A stretch of DNA of 26,461 nt from JBCBSP01 sp964561235. GTDB lineage: Bacteria; Pseudomonadota; Alphaproteobacteria; Caulobacterales; Maricaulaceae. The position numbers and the translations under genes were made by a program. Below the pieces are notes generated by a model. It was not told the origin of the DNA, did no database searches, and worked only from the letters and a program-made list of their open reading frames with translations. Position 1 is the first letter of the stretch. Each line of letters begins with the position of its first letter. The DNA is taken from the NCBI GenBank assembly GCA_964561235.1, contig CAZLOV010000019.1, positions 1 through 26,461 on the forward strand, in the 5' to 3' direction. This document shows positions 14,171 through 21,275 of this stretch, in pieces.

Positions 14171-15039
14171 TCCCGCTCCCCGCCGCGATGCAGGCCGATC
14201 TCGACGGCGGCGCGACGCAGCATGCCTGGTGCTGGAGGGTGACGCGGCGCGACGGCGCCGTCTTCGGTTTCACCGATCACGACATGCCGATCCTGTTCGA
14301 CGGGGTCGAGCATGATCCGCAAACCGGCTTCTCTCCAGGAGAGGCGCGCCGCGCGCTCGGGGCGGACGCATCCGAGCTGTCCCTGTTTGGCCTGATCGAC
14401 GACAGCCGCCTCGTACCCGCAGAGATCGACAGCGGCCTCTGGGACGGCGCGGAGGTGCGCGTCTTTCGCGTCGACTGGCGAGATCCCGGCCGCCGCGTTC
14501 AGACCTTCCGCGGCGAGATCGCAGCTGTCGCCCGGCGCGGGGCGGCGTTCGAGGCGGACGTGGCGGGTCTTTCTGCGCGCCTCAACCGCCGGATCGGGCG
14601 GAGCCTCGGACGCGCTTGCGACGCCTTGCTGGGCGATGTCCGCTGCGGCAAGGACATTTCAGCGCCACCTTATACTGTCGAGGCCACGGTGATCGGCGCG
14701 GATGCGCTAAGCCTGACGGTCGACGCGCCGGACGCGCCCATGCAGGCGGGCTGGTTCGCCGCCGGGTTGCTCGGCGGCGCCGGCGCGGATCATGTCATCC
14801 AGGACGACCATCCTGCGGGGTCTGTGCGGCAGTTGTTCTTCGCCGGGGACATTCCGGCGCTCGCACCGGGAGCAAAGGCGGTTCTGACGGCGGGTTGCGA
14901 CAAGAGCTTCACGTCGTGCCTCAAGAAGTTCTCAAACCAGTCGAACTTCCGCGGCTTCCCCCACATGCCCGGCGATGATCTTCTGCTGCGCCGTGCGGCT
15001 GATGAACCCGTGCGCGACGGCGGATCGCGCAACGCATGA
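14167..15039 (+). CDS. g13: GTA baseplate hub protein, g13 (DUF2163, likely Fe-S)
   Basis: A 290-residue DUF2163 / BR0599-type protein, the hub of the GTA baseplate. The N-terminal domain has HAWCWRVTRRDGAVFGFTDH and the C-terminal domain KFSNQSNFRGFPHMPGDDLL. Four cysteines fit a metal site: C151 and C160 (spacing Cx8C) and C244 and C251 (Cx6C). In RcGTA and in lambda gpL the related domain carries a 4Fe-4S cluster, so one is inferred here. The gene overlaps g12 and g14 by ATGA. Confidence 0.92.
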   Translation: MIPLPAAMQADLDGGATQHAWCWRVTRRDGAVFGFTDHDMPILFDGVEHDPQTGFSPGEARRALGADASELSLFGLIDDSRLVPAEIDSGLWDGAEVRVFRVDWRDPGRRVQTFRGEIAAVARRGAAFEADVAGLSARLNRRIGRSLGRACDALLGDVRCGKDISAPPYTVEATVIGADALSLTVDAPDAPMQAGWFAAGLLGGAGADHVIQDDHPAGSVRQLFFAGDIPALAPGAKAVLTAGCDKSFTSCLKKFSNQSNFRGFPHMPGDDLLLRRAADEPVRDGGSRNA

Positions 15040-15491
15040 CGGTCCGTGACCGGGCGCTTGCAGAAACGCGTCTCTGGCTTGGCACGCCCTATCGCGCGCA
15101 AGCCAGCGTCAGAGGGTGCGGAGCAGACTGCCTTGGCCTCGTGCGCGGCGTCTGGCGCGCGGTATGCGGCGCAGAGCCCGAGCGGCCGCCGGCCTATGCG
15201 GAGAGCTGGGCTGAGCGCATCGAAAGCGGCGACCCGCTGCTCGAGGCCGCGCAGCGCCGGCTGGTCGAACGCAGCGCGTCAACCGCCGCCCCCGGCGACG
15301 TGGTCCTGTTTCGCTATGCGCCCGGGCTGCCGGTGAAGCATTGCGCCATCCTCAGCAGACCCCTTGAGAGCCGCGCACCGGCGATGATCCACGCTTATGC
15401 CGGCCGCGCGGTTGCGGAGAGCGCGCTTGTTCCCTGGTGGCGCCGCCGGATCGCCGCCGTCTTCTCCTTCCCGGAAATCGCGGAGTTCTAA
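15036..15491 (+). CDS. g14: GTA NlpC/P60 peptidase, g14
   Basis: A 151-residue cell wall hydrolase of the tail tip. The N-terminal block holds the nucleophile Cys32 in GADCLGLVRGVW. The catalytic His is near residue 102 in PVKHCAILS, and a polar residue is expected after MIHAYAGRAV. LWLGTPYRAQASVRGCGADC is the usual NlpC/P60 phage form. It would open the recipient's peptidoglycan during DNA entry. It is coupled to g13 by ATGA and followed by g15 after three bases. Confidence 0.93.
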   Translation: MTVRDRALAETRLWLGTPYRAQASVRGCGADCLGLVRGVWRAVCGAEPERPPAYAESWAERIESGDPLLEAAQRRLVERSASTAAPGDVVLFRYAPGLPVKHCAILSRPLESRAPAMIHAYAGRAVAESALVPWWRRRIAAVFSFPEIAEF

Positions 15492-15494
15492 GGC

Positions 15495-18400
15495 ATGGCC
15501 CAGCTTGTCCTGAAGACCGCTGCGGGTGCAGCAGCCCGGCTCGCAGGCGCCTATGCGATTGGCGCCGCAGAACGGGCGATCGCCGGTGCGGACGCGCGCT
15601 CCGAGCTCGACGCCGTTCGGATCTCGACGGCTTCGGAGGGCCGCAGCCTGCCCATCGTATACGGGCGGATGCGTGTCGCCGGGCGCGTGATCTGGGCGAG
15701 CCGCTTTTCACAGTCGGAGGAAAGGGGGTCAAAAGGGCCGTTTTCGCCGCAGCAATCCGAACACGCCGTGAGTTTCGCGCTTGCGTTATGCGAGGGGCCG
15801 ATTCTCGGCGTGGGAGAGATCTGGGCTGACGGCGCGCCTCTCGATTTGTCGCGTCTGAACTGGCGGATGCACGCCGGCGCAGCCGGCCAGGCGCCCGATC
15901 CGCTGATCGACCTGCTGGAGGGTGGGTCTGCGCCGGCCTATCGCGACACCGCCTACATCGTGTTCGAGGACTTCCCGGTTACGCCCTACGGCGATCGGAT
16001 ACCCAATCTCAGCGTCGAGGTGATCTCAGCCACAGGCCAGAGCGAGCGCGCGATGGAGGCGCTTGTCCGCGGGGTGTGCCTGATTCCGGGTTCAGGCGAG
16101 CACATCTATGCGACCACTCCGGTCTCGCGGCTCGCAGCGCCAGGCGAGGAGACATGGCTGAACGTCCATCAGTCACGCGCCCGCAGCGATCTGGAAGCAT
16201 CTCTCGACGCACTGGAGGCGCGTCTTCCCGAATGCCGCACCGTTTCGCTGGTGGTCAGCTGGTTCGGCGATGACCTGCGCTGCGGCCGCTGCGCCGTCCG
16301 GCCGGGTGTGGAGACGCGAGACGCCGTCACGCATCCCGTAAGCTGGCGCGCGGGCGGGGCCGACCGCGGCGACGCTCACCTCGTCAGCCGTGTCGACGGG
16401 CGGCCCGCCTTTGGCGGAACGCCCTCGGACGATAGCGTGGTGGAGGCCATCGCCGCGTTGAAGGCGCGCGGATATGCGGTGACCTACTACCCGTTCATCC
16501 TCATGGACGTGCCGTCAGACAACACGCTCCCTGACCCGGACGGGAGCGGGACGCAGCCCGCATTTCCCTGGCGCGGCCGCATCCGCCCCGATGCGCAGGC
16601 CGATGCAGCCGAGGAGATCGCCGCGTTCTTCGGGCAGGCGCGGGCGGATGAGTTCAGCATCGCGAACGGATCAGTCTCCTATTCAGGGCCGGAGGAATGG
16701 CGCTTCCGCCGCTTCATCCTGCATCAGGCCGCCCTGGCGGAAGCCGCCGGCGGGGTGGATTCGTTCCTGATCGGTTCGGAGATGGCGGCGCTGACGCGTG
16801 CGCGGCGCGGCGACGACTATCCGGCTGTCGGCCATTTGGTCGATCTCGCGCGCGAGACCCGCAAGATCCTGCGTCCGCAGACCGCCGTCTCCTACGCCGC
16901 CGACTGGAGCGAGTTCCACGGCGACCAGCCTGCCGACCGGCCCGGCGACAAGCGCTTTCAGCTTGATCCGCTATGGGCTGATCCGGCGATCAGCTTCGTC
17001 GGGATCGACTGGTATGCGCCGCTTTCCGACTGGCGCGACGGATCCGCTCATCTGGACGCGCAGGATGGAACCCAAAGCCTTTACGCGGCCGGCTACATGG
17101 AGGCGCACGTCGAAGGCGGCGAAGGCCATGACTGGTTCTACGCAAGCGAGGAGGACCGCGCCGGCCAGCGCCGCACCCCGATCACCGATCCGCTGGAGCC
17201 GTGGATCTGGCGTTACAAGGACATCCGCAACTGGTGGGGCTCGGCCCATCACGAGCGCATTGGCGGCGTCCGTGCGGCGCACTCCACATCCTGGGCGCCG
17301 GGCATGAAGCCGATCCGGTTTACGGAATATGGCTGTCCGGCGGTCGACAAGGGGTCCAACCAGCCCAACGTCTTCATCGATCCCAAGAGCTCCGAAAGCT
17401 TTGCGCCGCATTTTTCCAACGGCGCCCGCGACGATCTCGTGCAACGCCGATGGATCCAGGCGCTTCTGGGCTACTGGAGCGAACCGGGCCGCAACCCTGT
17501 TTCACCGGTTTATGGCGGCCCGATGCTCGATCTCGACGCGTCCTGCGCCTGGGCGTGGGACGCGCGGCCCTTTCCGGAGTTTCCAGCGCTGTCGAAAGTC
17601 TGGACCGACGGCGCGAACTGGCGTCTTGGCCATTGGCTGACGGGCCGCGCCGGTCAGTCCGATCTCGCCGCATTGGCGGCCGATCTCGCTCGCCGCGCGG
17701 GCCTGCCAGACGCCGACGTTTCGCGCCTGGACGGCGTGGTCGCCGGCTTCGCCGTCGACGGGCCGGCGCCCGCTATCGAGGCCGTTTCAGCGCTTGGCGC
17801 GCTGTACGGTTTCACGATCGCTGACCGGGCGGACGGCGTGGCCTTTCTGCCGGAGCGCGCGATGGATCCCGTCGAGACGCTTTCCGTCTCCGGACTGGCG
17901 GGGCCGGCCGCGCCGCGCTTTGCGCGCGAATCCCAGACCACTGCTCCGGCCTCCGCCCTTGTGCGCTTCGTCGACGCCTCGCGGGATTTCGCACCGGCGG
18001 AGGTCGCCGTCCGCGATCCGAGCCGTGCCGGCGCGCAATCGGAAACCCTGTCCGCGCCGATCCTCGCCGATGCGGAGCAGGCGGCGGCATGGGGGCGCGC
18101 TTTCCTTGCGCGCGCATCCGATGCCGATGCCGCGCTTGATCTCGCGCTGCCGCCTTCGCGGATCGGACTGGAGGCCGGAGACGGCATCCGCCTGGACGGG
18201 AGCCTATCCGCGCGCACCTGGCGGCTTACCGAACAGGCAGGCGCGGACGGAGCCGAAAGACGCGTTTCTCTGACGGCCGCAACCGGTTCATCTGCAACGG
18301 TGGCGCGCGGGCCGGATCCGGCGGCGCCCGCCCGGGTCGCAACGCCGCCCGCGCGCGCGGTTCTGCATGTCGTGACGCGCCGCAGCGACGTCGACTCTGT

Positions 18401-19253
18401 AACGGCCGTCGCCTTCGCCGAACCGTGGGCGACCCCGCGGAGCCTGCTTGCCGGTCCGGACGCTCAGACCGCCGCCGAGCGCGCCCGCATCGATCGCGCG
18501 GGCGTTGTCGGAACGCTTGCCGAGGCCCTTGCGCCGGGAGCCGAGGGGCGGTGGGACGAGGCTGCGGCCTTGTTGGTGCGCCTCTCCGCCGGCGCGCTGC
18601 GCTCGCGCTCCACGCTGGCTGTGTTGAACGGCGCCGGACGGCTCGCCGTTGAATCCCCCGGAGCTTGGGAGATCATGGCTTACCGGGACGCTGAACTCAC
18701 CGCAGACGGGCTCTGGCGCGTTTCGGGTCTCTTGCGCGGGCTTGGCGGGGCGCCGGCGCGCGCGCCAGCGCCTGAAGGCGCAGCCGTTGTCAGCCTTGAC
18801 GGGCCGGCTGTTCCGCTTCCGGTGGCCGTGCATGAACGCGGCGCGCCCCTATTCGTGGGCGTAACGCCTCAAGGGCATGATCTCGATCATCCCGCAGCCA
18901 TGAGCCGGAGCCTTGTCGTCAACCCGCCCGGTCTCCGGCCGCTTTCGCCGGTTCACGGCGCCGCGCGCATCGAATCAGGCGCGCTGTCCGCTTCCTGGAT
19001 CCGGCGTACGCGCACCGGCGGGGACGACTGGTCGCTGCTGGATGTTCCGCTGGGCGAGCAGACGGAGCGCTATCGCATCCGGGTTTTCGGCGACGGCGTG
19101 GAACTTGTCCGGATCGAGACGCCGGAGCCGCGCCTGATGCTCGACGCTGAAACGATCGCCGGCCTCGCGCGCGCGCCGGACTTGCTTGAGATCGTCCAGC
19201 TCTCCGCCGAAGCCGGAGAGGGCGATCCGCTGCAGGTTGCGGTTTTGGGTTAA
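15495..19253 (+). CDS. g15: GTA megatron / host-specificity protein, g15 (TIM-barrel-like domain)
   Basis: A 1252-residue protein, the largest of the cluster, which plugs the tail tip and likely contacts the recipient. Order: an N-terminal hub region (SEGRSLPIVYGRMRVAGRVI, then SFALALCEGPILGVGEIWAD); a GTA TIM-barrel-like glycoside hydrolase domain at about 400-700 (SFLIGSEMAALTRAR, FVGIDWYAPLSDWRDG, FTEYGCPAVDKGSNQPNVF); a phage-tail domain (about 760-920); and the rcc01698-like C-terminal domain (ALRSRSTLAVLNGAGRLAVE and WRVSGLLRGLGG). The barrel's Glu residues in GSEM and TEYG are where catalytic acids stand in related hydrolases, but enzyme action is not shown. Length is close to that of RcGTA g15. 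Confidence 0.95.
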   Translation: MAQLVLKTAAGAAARLAGAYAIGAAERAIAGADARSELDAVRISTASEGRSLPIVYGRMRVAGRVIWASRFSQSEERGSKGPFSPQQSEHAVSFALALCEGPILGVGEIWADGAPLDLSRLNWRMHAGAAGQAPDPLIDLLEGGSAPAYRDTAYIVFEDFPVTPYGDRIPNLSVEVISATGQSERAMEALVRGVCLIPGSGEHIYATTPVSRLAAPGEETWLNVHQSRARSDLEASLDALEARLPECRTVSLVVSWFGDDLRCGRCAVRPGVETRDAVTHPVSWRAGGADRGDAHLVSRVDGRPAFGGTPSDDSVVEAIAALKARGYAVTYYPFILMDVPSDNTLPDPDGSGTQPAFPWRGRIRPDAQADAAEEIAAFFGQARADEFSIANGSVSYSGPEEWRFRRFILHQAALAEAAGGVDSFLIGSEMAALTRARRGDDYPAVGHLVDLARETRKILRPQTAVSYAADWSEFHGDQPADRPGDKRFQLDPLWADPAISFVGIDWYAPLSDWRDGSAHLDAQDGTQSLYAAGYMEAHVEGGEGHDWFYASEEDRAGQRRTPITDPLEPWIWRYKDIRNWWGSAHHERIGGVRAAHSTSWAPGMKPIRFTEYGCPAVDKGSNQPNVFIDPKSSESFAPHFSNGARDDLVQRRWIQALLGYWSEPGRNPVSPVYGGPMLDLDASCAWAWDARPFPEFPALSKVWTDGANWRLGHWLTGRAGQSDLAALAADLARRAGLPDADVSRLDGVVAGFAVDGPAPAIEAVSALGALYGFTIADRADGVAFLPERAMDPVETLSVSGLAGPAAPRFARESQTTAPASALVRFVDASRDFAPAEVAVRDPSRAGAQSETLSAPILADAEQAAAWGRAFLARASDADAALDLALPPSRIGLEAGDGIRLDGSLSARTWRLTEQAGADGAERRVSLTAATGSSATVARGPDPAAPARVATPPARAVLHVVTRRSDVDSVTAVAFAEPWATPRSLLAGPDAQTAAERARIDRAGVVGTLAEALAPGAEGRWDEAAALLVRLSAGALRSRSTLAVLNGAGRLAVESPGAWEIMAYRDAELTADGLWRVSGLLRGLGGAPARAPAPEGAAVVSLDGPAVPLPVAVHERGAPLFVGVTPQGHDLDHPAAMSRSLVVNPPGLRPLSPVHGAARIESGALSASWIRRTRTGGDDWSLLDVPLGEQTERYRIRVFGDGVELVRIETPEPRLMLDAETIAGLARAPDLLEIVQLSAEAGEGDPLQVAVLG

Positions 19254-19275
19254 GGCCGCATAAGGGCTGTTGCGC

Positions 19276-19281
19276 TAGTCT
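19276..19281 (+). promoter_or_regulatory. Candidate -10 element ahead of the dnaJ-like gene
   Basis: TGCGCTAGTCTTC (19271-19283) repeats exactly the 13 bases before g2. If it is a promoter, the transcript would have a leader of about 90 bases before the dnaJ-like ATG. It lies 22 bases behind the g15 stop. No convincing -35 is seen. Confidence 0.35.
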
Positions 19282-19291
19282 TCTTGCAACC

Positions 19292-19307
19292 GGCGCGTTC
19301 CCGCGCC
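19292..19307 (+). other. Short hairpin between g15 and the dnaJ-like gene
   Basis: GGCGCG and CGCGCC form a perfect 6-bp stem with a TTCC loop. No T-run follows, so it is not a clear intrinsic terminator. It may be a stem in the leader of the dnaJ-like mRNA or a weak end signal for the GTA transcript. Confidence 0.3.
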
Positions 19308-19374
19308 AGTCGCAGGAGCAAGCTACGACCGATATGTCGTTGGTTTTCAATGGCGTATCTCTCGGAAACGGCCA

Positions 19375-20238
19375 ATGTACGACCCTTACACCACGCTTGG
19401 CGTCAAGCCGTCCGCCTCCCAGGATGATATCCGTGCGGCCTACCGCAAGCTCGCAAAGGAGCTGCATCCGGACGCACGTCCGGGTGATTCGGAGGCGGAG
19501 GAGCGCTTCAAGTCCGTTACGGCGGCGTTTCGCTTCCTGTCGGATGCGGAGATGCGCGCGCGCTACGACGCCGGCGAGATCGACGCGACGGGCCGTGAGC
19601 GCGCGGCGCGGGGGCCGCGCAATGGAAAAAGCCCGGACAAGAACGACATCTTCTCGGATCTGTTCACCGACTTCGGTCGCGCCGGGGCCCGTTCGGGCCG
19701 GCCGATCCGAGGCGCGGACATCCGTCAGAAAATCACCATCGACCTCGAGGAGGCGGTGCGCGGCGTCACCCGTCGCGTGACGAGCCAGACCGGCCGGGCC
19801 ATCGACGTGGACATTCCCGCGGGCGTCACCGACGGCCGCGTGCTGCGGCTCAAGGACCAGGGCGAGCCGGGCGTGAACGGCGGGCCGCCGGGATCGGCCT
19901 ATATCGAGGTCGGCATTCAGCCGCACGCCTTCTTCCGCCGCGACGGCGTCGATATCCGGATCGACCTGCCGATCACGATCAAGGAAGCCGTCTTCGGCGC
20001 GAAGGTGCGCGTGCCTACAGTCGACGGCGTCGTCGAGGTGCGCATTCCCGCCGGTTCGACCTCGGGCGCGATCCTTCGGCTTCGCGGCAAGGGCATGCCG
20101 GACGGCAAGGGCGCGCGGGGCGACCAGCTCATCCGCATCATGGTCGACGTGCCCACCGACGACGAGATGCTTGAGCGCTTCATGGATGAATGGGCGCCGC
20201 CGCCGGGTTATGATCCCCGGGCGCGCTTCAACATCTGA
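19375..20238 (+). CDS. DnaJ/CbpA-type co-chaperone (class B, no zinc finger)
   Basis: A 287-residue J-protein that would stimulate DnaK. The J domain covers residues 1-70 with MYDPYTTLGVKPSASQDDIR and the essential HPD at 31-33, followed by FRFLSDAEMRARYD. A charged linker (about 70-115) leads to two C-terminal substrate-binding domains: IRQKITIDLEEAVRGVTRRV, IPAGVTDGRVLRLKDQGEPG and LPITIKEAVFGAKVRVPTVD. The Cys-rich zinc-finger region of true DnaJ is absent, which puts it with CbpA/DjlA-like class B proteins. The family-like N-terminus fixes the ATG at 19375; only a weak CGGAAA lies ahead. A link to the GTA is not implied by the neighbour position. Confidence 0.92.
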   Translation: MYDPYTTLGVKPSASQDDIRAAYRKLAKELHPDARPGDSEAEERFKSVTAAFRFLSDAEMRARYDAGEIDATGRERAARGPRNGKSPDKNDIFSDLFTDFGRAGARSGRPIRGADIRQKITIDLEEAVRGVTRRVTSQTGRAIDVDIPAGVTDGRVLRLKDQGEPGVNGGPPGSAYIEVGIQPHAFFRRDGVDIRIDLPITIKEAVFGAKVRVPTVDGVVEVRIPAGSTSGAILRLRGKGMPDGKGARGDQLIRIMVDVPTDDEMLERFMDEWAPPPGYDPRARFNI

Positions 20239-20241
20239 GAT

Positions 20242-20260
20242 CGTTCAGCGGGCGTTCAGC
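20242..20260 (+). promoter_or_regulatory. PhoP-box-like direct repeat ahead of the two-component operon
   Basis: CGTTCAGC occurs twice (20242-20249 and 20253-20260) with three bases between, an 11-bp period. Two direct hexamers (GTTCAG) spaced one helical turn apart are the form bound by PhoP/OmpR-family dimers. The second half ends 10 bases ahead of TATGTC (20271-20276), the place of the -35 region in PhoP-activated promoters. The operon behind it encodes such a regulator, so autoregulation is inferred. Confidence 0.6.
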
Positions 20261-20270
20261 GCCTGCTGCG

Positions 20271-20276
20271 TATGTC
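20271..20276 (+). promoter_or_regulatory. Candidate -10 element of the PepSY/FeuN-like - regulator - kinase operon
   Basis: TATGTC lies seven bases ahead of ATG 20284 and ten bases behind the direct repeat. This would give a leaderless transcript from ATG 20284 and make the ATG inside the -10 box (20272) not a start codon. Confidence 0.35.
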
Positions 20277-20283
20277 CTTCGTC

Positions 20284-20583
20284 ATGATCCTTAGACGTCT
20301 TCTCGCCGGCGCGTTCGCCGTATTCGCTCTTGCATCCGCTGCGCCGACCGCAGCGGCGCAGGCCTGTGTTTCACGCGCGGAGGCCTCCCGGCTCTGCCAG
20401 TCCGGCGCGGTCATCTGCGCGAGCCGCGCCGTGGCCGTCGTCGCCAGGTATTACGATGTGGCGGAGGTGCTTGACGTGTGCCTGACCGATGACGGCGCGC
20501 GGTATTATCGCGTGACGGTGTTGCTTCGGTCGGGAGAACGCCGGACGGTGCTGGTGGACGCGCGATCGGGCGCGGTGCTCTGA
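20284..20583 (+). CDS. Small secreted PepSY-like protein (FeuN-like position)
   Basis: A 99-residue exported protein with a clear signal peptide (ILRRLLAGAFAVFALASAAP, cut likely near AAAQA). The mature part has four cysteines (ACVSR, RLCQSG, VICAS, LDVCLTD), enough for two disulfides. Its C-terminal half, YYRVTVLLRSGERRTVLVDA followed by SGAVL, has the beta pattern of a PepSY domain. It is the first gene of an operon with a PhoP-like regulator and PhoQ-like kinase. In Sinorhizobium the small periplasmic FeuN is encoded just ahead of feuP-feuQ and restrains the kinase; a like role is inferred from position. The start is ATG 20284 for signal peptide form and promoter placing; ATG 20272 is the alternative and adds four residues. 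Confidence 0.72.
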   Translation: MILRRLLAGAFAVFALASAAPTAAAQACVSRAEASRLCQSGAVICASRAVAVVARYYDVAEVLDVCLTDDGARYYRVTVLLRSGERRTVLVDARSGAVL

Positions 20584-20594
20584 CGGAGGGGCTC

Positions 20595-21275
20595 ATGCGG
20601 GCTTTGATCGTCGAAGATGACGCGGACCTGCGCGCCCAGCTCGCCGACGCCCTCGAACACGCGGGCTACGCCGTAGATCAGGCCGCCGACGGCGAGGAAG
20701 GCTGGCACCTCGGCGACACCGAACCGTATGACATCATCGTGCTGGATCTCGGGCTGCCGCTGCTGGACGGAGTAACCGTTCTGGAGCGCTGGCGCGACGC
20801 CGGCCGCGCGGCGCCGGTCCTGATCCTTACAGCGCGCGACCGCTGGAGCGAGAAGGTTGCGGGCTTCGATGCCGGTGCGGACGATTACCTCACCAAGCCG
20901 TTCCACCCTGAAGAGCTCCTGGCGCGCCTGCGCGCGCTGACCCGGCGTGCGGCGGGCCATGCGAGCGCCACGCTGAGTTGCGGCGCGCTGGCCGTGGACA
21001 CGCGCGGCGCGCGCGTCTTCATCGGCGACCAGCCTGTTCGCCTGACCTCGCACGAATTCCGTATGCTCAGCTACCTGATGCACCATCAGGACCGGGTGAT
21101 TTCACGCACCGAACTGGTCGAACACATCTACGATCAGGATTTCGACAGGGATTCCAACACGATCGAAGTGTTCGTGGGCCGCCTGCGCAAGAAGGTGGGC
21201 ACCGAGCGTATCGAGACCGTGCGCGGGCTCGGCTATCGGCTCGTCGACCCCGACGCGGCAAGCCCGGACGCATGA
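20595..21275 (+). CDS. OmpR/PhoP-family response regulator (FeuP-like)
   Basis: A 226-residue DNA-binding regulator. The receiver domain (1-118) has the acidic pair D8-D9, phospho-acceptor D51 in VLDLGLPLLDG, T79 and K101 in LTKPFHPEEL. The winged-helix output domain (about 127-222) carries LTSHEFRMLSYLMHHQDRVI and NTIEVFVGRLRKKVG with the closing ETVRGLGYRL. GGAGG stands before the ATG. It is coupled to the kinase gene by ATGA. The closeness of the ccm genes, as in rhizobial ccm-degP-feuPQ loci, suggests the FeuP branch of PhoP-like regulators. Confidence 0.94.
   Translation: MRALIVEDDADLRAQLADALEHAGYAVDQAADGEEGWHLGDTEPYDIIVLDLGLPLLDGVTVLERWRDAGRAAPVLILTARDRWSEKVAGFDAGADDYLTKPFHPEELLARLRALTRRAAGHASATLSCGALAVDTRGARVFIGDQPVRLTSHEFRMLSYLMHHQDRVISRTELVEHIYDQDFDRDSNTIEVFVGRLRKKVGTERIETVRGLGYRLVDPDAASPDA

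Larger units (their letters stand above)
6662..19253 (+). mobile_element. Gene transfer agent (GTA) structural gene cluster, RcGTA type
   Basis: Fifteen consecutive genes on one strand follow the order of the Rhodobacter capsulatus GTA: g2, g3, g3.5, g4, g5, g6, g8, g9, g10, g10.1, g11, g12, g13, g14, g15. They overlap or nearly touch throughout. All frames are intact, and catalytic residues are kept in the terminase, protease and peptidase. There is no integrase, phage replication gene, repressor or visible att site, which marks it as a domesticated prophage rather than an active phage. g1 is not ahead of g2, g7 is not between g6 and g8, and no lysis (holin/endolysin) or regulator gene lies in the window; such genes often sit elsewhere in GTA hosts. 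Base composition looks like that of the neighbours, in line with long vertical inheritance. Confidence 0.93.

Noticed and set aside
19250..19264. TTAA-N7-TAAG behind g15, near a CtrA box (TTAA-N7-TTAA)
   Set aside because: The second half does not match, and the first half is partly the g15 stop codon. This is too weak to call, although CtrA is known to affect GTA expression.
19292..19374. RNA thermometer (ROSE-like) in the leader of the dnaJ-like gene
   Set aside because: I looked for a stem that pairs with the ribosome binding site and the usual UYGCU-type element. Only a small GC hairpin far from the start codon is present.
19334..19780. ATG with an AGGAG upstream giving a frame that overlaps the start of the dnaJ-like gene
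   Set aside because: The spacing from AGGAG is too long, the frame turns into the Arg/Pro-rich shadow of the J domain, and there is no family likeness.
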